Shown here piece after piece: positions 6,210-9,099 of a stretch of DNA of 9,099 bases (within the stretch, counting starts at the first letter, position 1; each line of letters begins with the position of its first letter). Both the position numbers and the translations under genes were made by a program. The stretch covers positions 1 to 9,099 of the forward strand of contig JBIILZ010000138.1 in NCBI GenBank assembly GCA_044338255.1, given 5' to 3'. The stretch comes from CAIUVD01 sp044338255 (GTDB taxonomy: Bacteria > Planctomycetota > UBA11346). The notes under the pieces are model-generated. The model saw nothing but the letters and a program-made list of their open reading frames with translations. It searched no databases and was not told the DNA's origin.

Positions 6210-7694
6210 ATGATCACCCGTCATCTCGCCATCGATCTGGGAGCCGACTCCGGCCGCGTGGTGCTAGGCACGTTCGATGGCGAGCGCTTCGCGATGGAAG
6301 TGGTCCATCGCTTTCCCAATACGCCGGTGCGCGTCGACGGTCTGCTGCGCTGGGACATCGAGGCCCTGTGGGCCGGGATCATCACCGGGCTGCAGGCGGC
6401 GCAGACCTTGGCCAAGGCGCCGATCATCTCGCTCGCGGTCGATACCTGGGGCGTCGATTACGGTCTACTCGATGCCGCCGGCACGCTCATCGATCAGCCG
6501 GTGCACTACCGCGACGAACGCAATCTGGCGATGCCCGAACAGGTGCATGCGGTGGTTCCCAAAGCCGAGCTATTCGCCCGCAGCGGCCTGCGTGGCCTGG
6601 TCTTCAATACCATCTTCCAACTCGTCGCCGAGCAGGGGCAGCGCCCGCAGCTGCTCCAGCGCGCCCGTCGACTGTTGACCATCCCCGATCTCCTCGCCTA
6701 TCGCCTGAGCGGGGTGATGGCCAACGAATGGTCGAACGCCGGCACCACTGGCTTGACCCTTGCCGGCAAGCCGGCCTGGGATCTTGAGCTCATGCAGCGC
6801 CTCGGCCTGCCGACGCATCTCTTCGGCAACATCGTGGCCTCGGGTACGGTGCTCGGCACGGCCAAGGCGGAACTCGGTTTCAGCGCCCCGCTGCCGGTGG
6901 TGATGGCGGTCGGCGGCCATGACACTGCCAGCGCGGTGGCGGCCATGCCGGTGCTCGACGAGGGTTATGCCTTCATCTCCTGCGGCACCTGGTCCCTGGT
7001 CGGGGTCCTCAATCCGACGCCGGTGACCAGTGCCGAGGCCTTTGCCGGCGAACTCTCCAACGAGATCGCCGTCGATGGTCGCATCCGGCTGCTCAAGAAC
7101 GTCATGGGGCTGTGGGTGTGGCAGGAATGCCGGCGGGACCTGATCGCAGCCGGCGAGGAATTCTCGCACGCCGAACTCGCCCGCTTGGCGGCGGAAGCGG
7201 CTCCGGCGGAGGTGACGCTGGATATCGATCGCCTGGAACTGCTCGGACAAAGCCAGCCGCATGATCGCATGATCGCGCGCATACGCCGACAAGCCGGCGA
7301 ACTCGGACTCGCAGCGGCCACGCCCGGCGAAGTTTTCCGGCGCATCGTCGAGGCCTTGGCAGCGGCCTATCAGCGCAGCCGGGTGGCCTTGGAACGCGCC
7401 ACCGGCAAGCCCATCATGGGTATCAGCCTGATGGGCGGCGGTTGCCATAATCAATTGTTGTGCCAGCTCACTGCTGATGTCACCGGGCTGGTGGTAGTCG
7501 CCGGTCCCGACGAAGGCACGGCGCTCGGCAATCTGCTCGTACAGGCCCGGGGATTGGGCCTCGTCGACGCCGCCGGCATGGCCCGCGTCAGTGCCGCCTC
7601 GTCGACGCTGGCGACCTATCGACCGCGGGCGCAGGGGCGGCAGACCGGGCCGCATGGATCCCATTCGGCTGTGGCCTCAGCCGTTAAGCCCTGA
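6210..7694 (+). CDS. rhaB: Rhamnulokinase
   Basis: A 494-residue FGGY-family sugar kinase (E. coli RhaB is about 489). It phosphorylates L-rhamnulose with ATP to L-rhamnulose-1-phosphate in the cytoplasm. Visible landmarks: the N-terminal phosphate loop AIDLGADSGRVVLG (7-20), LAVDTWGVDYGLLD (75-88) with the sugar-contacting segment, VGGHDTASAVAA with the catalytic-base aspartate D238, FISCGTWSLVG (255-265), the adenosine-binding ISLMGGGCHNQLLCQ (405-419) and EGTALGNLLVQARG (435-448). ATG at 6210 is chosen because AAGGA lies seven bases upstream and the ATP loop then sits at residue 7. The frame is open back to 6093, but that extension would translate through the palindrome. The last ~20 residues are low in hydrophobics and look non-conserved; the following esterase gene begins inside them, overlapping by 41 bases. 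Confidence 0.95.
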   Translation: MITRHLAIDLGADSGRVVLGTFDGERFAMEVVHRFPNTPVRVDGLLRWDIEALWAGIITGLQAAQTLAKAPIISLAVDTWGVDYGLLDAAGTLIDQPVHYRDERNLAMPEQVHAVVPKAELFARSGLRGLVFNTIFQLVAEQGQRPQLLQRARRLLTIPDLLAYRLSGVMANEWSNAGTTGLTLAGKPAWDLELMQRLGLPTHLFGNIVASGTVLGTAKAELGFSAPLPVVMAVGGHDTASAVAAMPVLDEGYAFISCGTWSLVGVLNPTPVTSAEAFAGELSNEIAVDGRIRLLKNVMGLWVWQECRRDLIAAGEEFSHAELARLAAEAAPAEVTLDIDRLELLGQSQPHDRMIARIRRQAGELGLAAATPGEVFRRIVEALAAAYQRSRVALERATGKPIMGISLMGGGCHNQLLCQLTADVTGLVVVAGPDEGTALGNLLVQARGLGLVDAAGMARVSAASSTLATYRPRAQGRQTGPHGSHSAVASAVKP

Positions 7695-8488
7695 AAATCC
7701 GACCTTAACCCCATTCCTGGTGGCCGGTGACCAGCAGCTCCGGGCGGCGGTGGTGGTTTGCCCGGGCGGCGGCTATGCCGTGCGCGCGCCGCATGAGGGG
7801 GCGCCCATCGCTCAGTGGTTGAATTCGCTCGGCGTGCATGCCTTCGTCTGCGATTACCGCGTCGCTCCAGCACGTCACCCGGCGCCGTTGGATGATGCCC
7901 AACGCGCACTGCGTCTGGTCCGCCATCAGGCGGCGTCATGGCATGTGGATCCCCGCCGCGTCGGCATCCTGGGGTTCAGTGCCGGTGGGCATCTGGTGTG
8001 CTCGGCAGCGAATTTCGGGGATGAGGGCGATGCCACCGCCGCCGATCCGGTGGCTCGTCAGCGTGGTCGGCCGGATGCGGTGATCGCCTGCTATCCGGTG
8101 ATCGCCTGCTATCCGGTGATCGCCTGCTATCCGGTGATCGCCTGCTATCCGGTGATCAGCAGCGGCGAGTTCGCGCATCGCGGATCGTTCGACAACCTCG
8201 TCGGCGACGATCCCTCGGCCCGGCAGGCTCTCTCGTTGGAGCATTCGGTGACGGCGCGCAATCCGCCAACTTTCTTGTGGTCGACCGCCGATGATCAGGC
8301 GGTGCTGGTGGAGAACAGCTTGTTGTATGCGGCGGCCCTTCGACGCCCTGTCGTCGAAGGACGTCGACTTCGCGTTGCATGTATACCCGCATGGCCGGCA
8401 TGGCCTGGGTCTCGCCAGCGCCGACGCGACGGTCTGCGATTGGACCGCCCGCTGCGCCCGCTGGCTGGGCGATCTTGGCTGGTGCTGA
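7654..8488 (+). pseudogene. Alpha/beta-hydrolase esterase (BD-FAE/acetyl-xylan-esterase-like), frameshifted
   Basis: Homologous to small carbohydrate esterases that remove acetyl or feruloyl groups from plant-type polysaccharides. Readable parts: IRLWPQPLSPENPTLTPF start, the oxyanion-loop CPGGGYAVRAPHEG (36-49), YRVAPARHPAPLDDAQRALR, the nucleophile elbow GILGFSAGGH with S109, and the acid region TADDQAVLVENSLLYAAAL with D213/D214. After codon ctt at 8338-8340 the frame is wrong; the conserved tail FALHVYPHGRHGLGLAS, carrying the catalytic histidine, continues one base later in the frame ending at 8488. One extra base near 8335-8341 explains this. Left as is, translation runs to 8505 with an unrelated tail. 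Residues 143-168 also hold a VIACYP repeat where the family has one copy. The esterase overlaps rhaB by 41 bases. It is either a decayed gene or a sequencing error. Confidence 0.85.
8080..8157. repeat. 18-bp tandem repeat, four copies plus a partial one
   Basis: Four identical copies of gtgatcgcctgctatccg (8080-8097, 8098-8115, 8116-8133, 8134-8151) are followed by the first six bases of a fifth. They encode VIACYP four times in the esterase. Homologues, as I know the family, have one such strand (CYPVIS followed by the HRGS segment), so three extra hexapeptides appear to have been added in a core beta-strand position. The copies are identical, suggesting recent expansion or an assembly/PCR artefact. 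Confidence 0.96.
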
Positions 8489-8507
8489 GTTTCAGCTTCA
8501 GTTGAGC

Positions 8508-8540
8508 GATAGCTGAGGGATAGCTGAGGGATAGCTGAGC
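8508..8540. repeat. 11-bp tandem repeat, three copies, between esterase and beta-helix fragment
   Basis: Three copies of gatagctgagg at 8508-8518, 8519-8529 and 8530-8540; the third differs at its last base. The array lies in the 79-base non-coding gap after the esterase tail and just after a short cttcag-like doublet. Its unit is not a multiple of three, unlike the arrays in coding sequence. It shares gctgag with the 15-bp array at 898-957, which may be chance. Confidence 0.92.
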
Positions 8541-8567
8541 GGCTCGTGGCAGGGCGGGGTGTAGAAC

Positions 8568-8978
8568 ATGGTCCACCTCGGCGTCGTCAATCCGCCTTCG
8601 GCCAGCGGCGTCTGGGACAAGAAGGTGCCGCATACCGTGATCGAGAAGACTCCGGTGGTGGCCGAGAAGCTCTACCTGCGGGTGGGCGATGACGGCAGCC
8701 TGGGCGTCTTCGTGCCGCAACAGAAGACTGATTTCATCGGCTGTGATGTCGCCGGCGTCAAGCTCGCCGGCCTGCTCATCGATGCCGCGCCCAAGGAATC
8801 ACCGTACCTCATCCAGGTCGGCGCACCCAAGAGCAGCTCTTCCAAGAACAGCTCTTCCAAGAACAGCTCTTCCAAGAACAGCCAGCGTCACAACGCCAAT
8901 CCCACCTGCATCTACGATATCTTCAGCCGCATCAGCGGTGCCGGGGCGGCCAGCATCGGCACAGTCCTGATCATAAAT
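8568..8978 (+). pseudogene. Fragment of a secreted beta-helix (pectate-lyase/glycoside-hydrolase-like) protein
   Basis: About 137 residues resemble part of large right-handed beta-helix proteins, often annotated as coagulation factor 5/8-type or glycosyl-hydrolase-like, of planctomycetes and actinomycetes. Matching pieces from memory: EKTPVVAEKLYLRVGDDGSL (26-45) with VFVPQQKTDF, then VAGVKLAGLLIDAAPKESPY (61-80) with LIQVGAP, then ANPTCIYDIFSRISGAGAAS (110-129) and TVLIIN. In intact homologues about 70 residues (an APG-type strand, a TPGVY segment and a LGLG segment) separate the first two pieces; here they are joined near residues 58-60. A stop (tag at 8562) precedes the ATG, no N-terminal domain or signal peptide is present, and similarity ends abruptly at N137. 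The frame runs on to 9050 with arginine-rich, shadow-like sequence. I read this as a decayed remnant. A 15-bp array interrupts it at residues 90-104. Confidence 0.6.
8835..8879. repeat. 15-bp tandem repeat, three copies, in the beta-helix fragment
   Basis: Three identical contiguous copies of agctcttccaagaac (8835-8849, 8850-8864, 8865-8879). They encode an SSSKN-type pentapeptide in a region that in relatives is a variable loop just before the NPTSL/NPTCI motif. The unit is a multiple of three, so the frame is kept through the loop. Confidence 0.95.
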
Positions 8979-9099
8979 GCATTGCGTTGCTTCGAGCCGC
9001 GGCGCGATCGATGCCGATCCCGCTCCAGGCGCGATTGCGCCGCGGGTTGAAGAAACGGGTGTTGGACATGGCCCTGGGTGATTTGCTTCCGCATACCAG
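8979..9099. other. Unassigned right edge with a 14-bp inverted repeat
   Basis: Beta-helix similarity ends at 8978. Arms at 8997-9010 (ccgcggcgcgatcg) and 9032-9045 match as an inverted repeat with one mismatch (a G-U pair in RNA) around a 21-base loop; no T-run follows on either strand. An open plus-strand frame from an ATG at 9011 runs off the window, with a basic start (ARLRRGLKKRVLDMALGDLL). It has no visible Shine-Dalgarno and I do not recognise it. It could be the start of another gene, a remnant, or nothing. Confidence 0.4.

Noticed and set aside
5294..6217. Minus-strand 307-residue open frame opposite the aldolase gene
   Set aside because: It is antisense to a conserved gene with readable catalytic residues, contains the palindrome at its start and shows no recognisable domain.
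8080..8879. CRISPR-like interpretation of the repeat arrays
   Set aside because: Units are contiguous with no spacers, far shorter than CRISPR repeats, and no cas genes are present.

Overview
The window is a GC-rich, gene-dense piece of bacterial chromosome. It holds a minus-strand housekeeping block, a branched-chain aminotransferase, and a divergently regulated L-rhamnose catabolic operon whose 3' end looks decayed. The organism cannot be fixed from the sequence alone. A Pseudomonas stutzeri-type L-rhamnose isomerase, a secreted HEAT-repeat protein with a TGQDFG-type C-terminus, and a sugar-degradation island hint at a planctomycete or other PVC-type bacterium. That is a tentative inference.

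Region 1 (1-2140, minus strand). A two-gene unit encodes a probable RNA polymerase omega subunit (rpoZ-like, 1803-2021) and ribosomal protein L13 (rplM, 1313-1738). It has a plausible sigma70-type promoter at 2048-2075 and a textbook intrinsic terminator at 1233-1268. The usual rplM partner rpsI is not next to it. Beyond the terminator lies a secreted HEAT-repeat protein (189-1157). The first 188 bases hold no gene I can support.

Region 2 (2141-3064, plus). This is branched-chain amino acid aminotransferase (ilvE) with a GTG start. It converges on the regulator that follows, with only 13 bases between the two stops.

Region 3 (3078-7694). An AraC/RhaS-type regulator (minus) is divergent from a plus-strand operon: L-rhamnose isomerase, a class II aldolase (probable rhamnulose-1-phosphate aldolase, start/stop overlap ATGA) and rhamnulokinase. 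Together these convert L-rhamnose to L-rhamnulose, then to L-rhamnulose-1-phosphate, then to dihydroxyacetone phosphate and L-lactaldehyde. A perfect 25-bp inverted repeat sits between the aldolase and kinase genes. No transporter, mutarotase or lactaldehyde-processing gene lies in the window.

Region 4 (7654-9099). An alpha/beta-hydrolase esterase overlaps the kinase 3' end. It carries a four-fold 18-bp tandem repeat and a frameshift that removes the catalytic histidine from frame. After it comes a fragment of a beta-helix (pectate-lyase-like or glycoside-hydrolase-like) protein that appears truncated at both ends and internally deleted. The last ~120 bases contain a hairpin and no gene I recognise.

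The most unusual property of the window is five short tandem arrays (units of 15, 13, 18, 11 and 15 bp, 3-4 copies each) in 9 kb. Three lie in coding sequence with units divisible by three, and two lie in gaps with units that are not.
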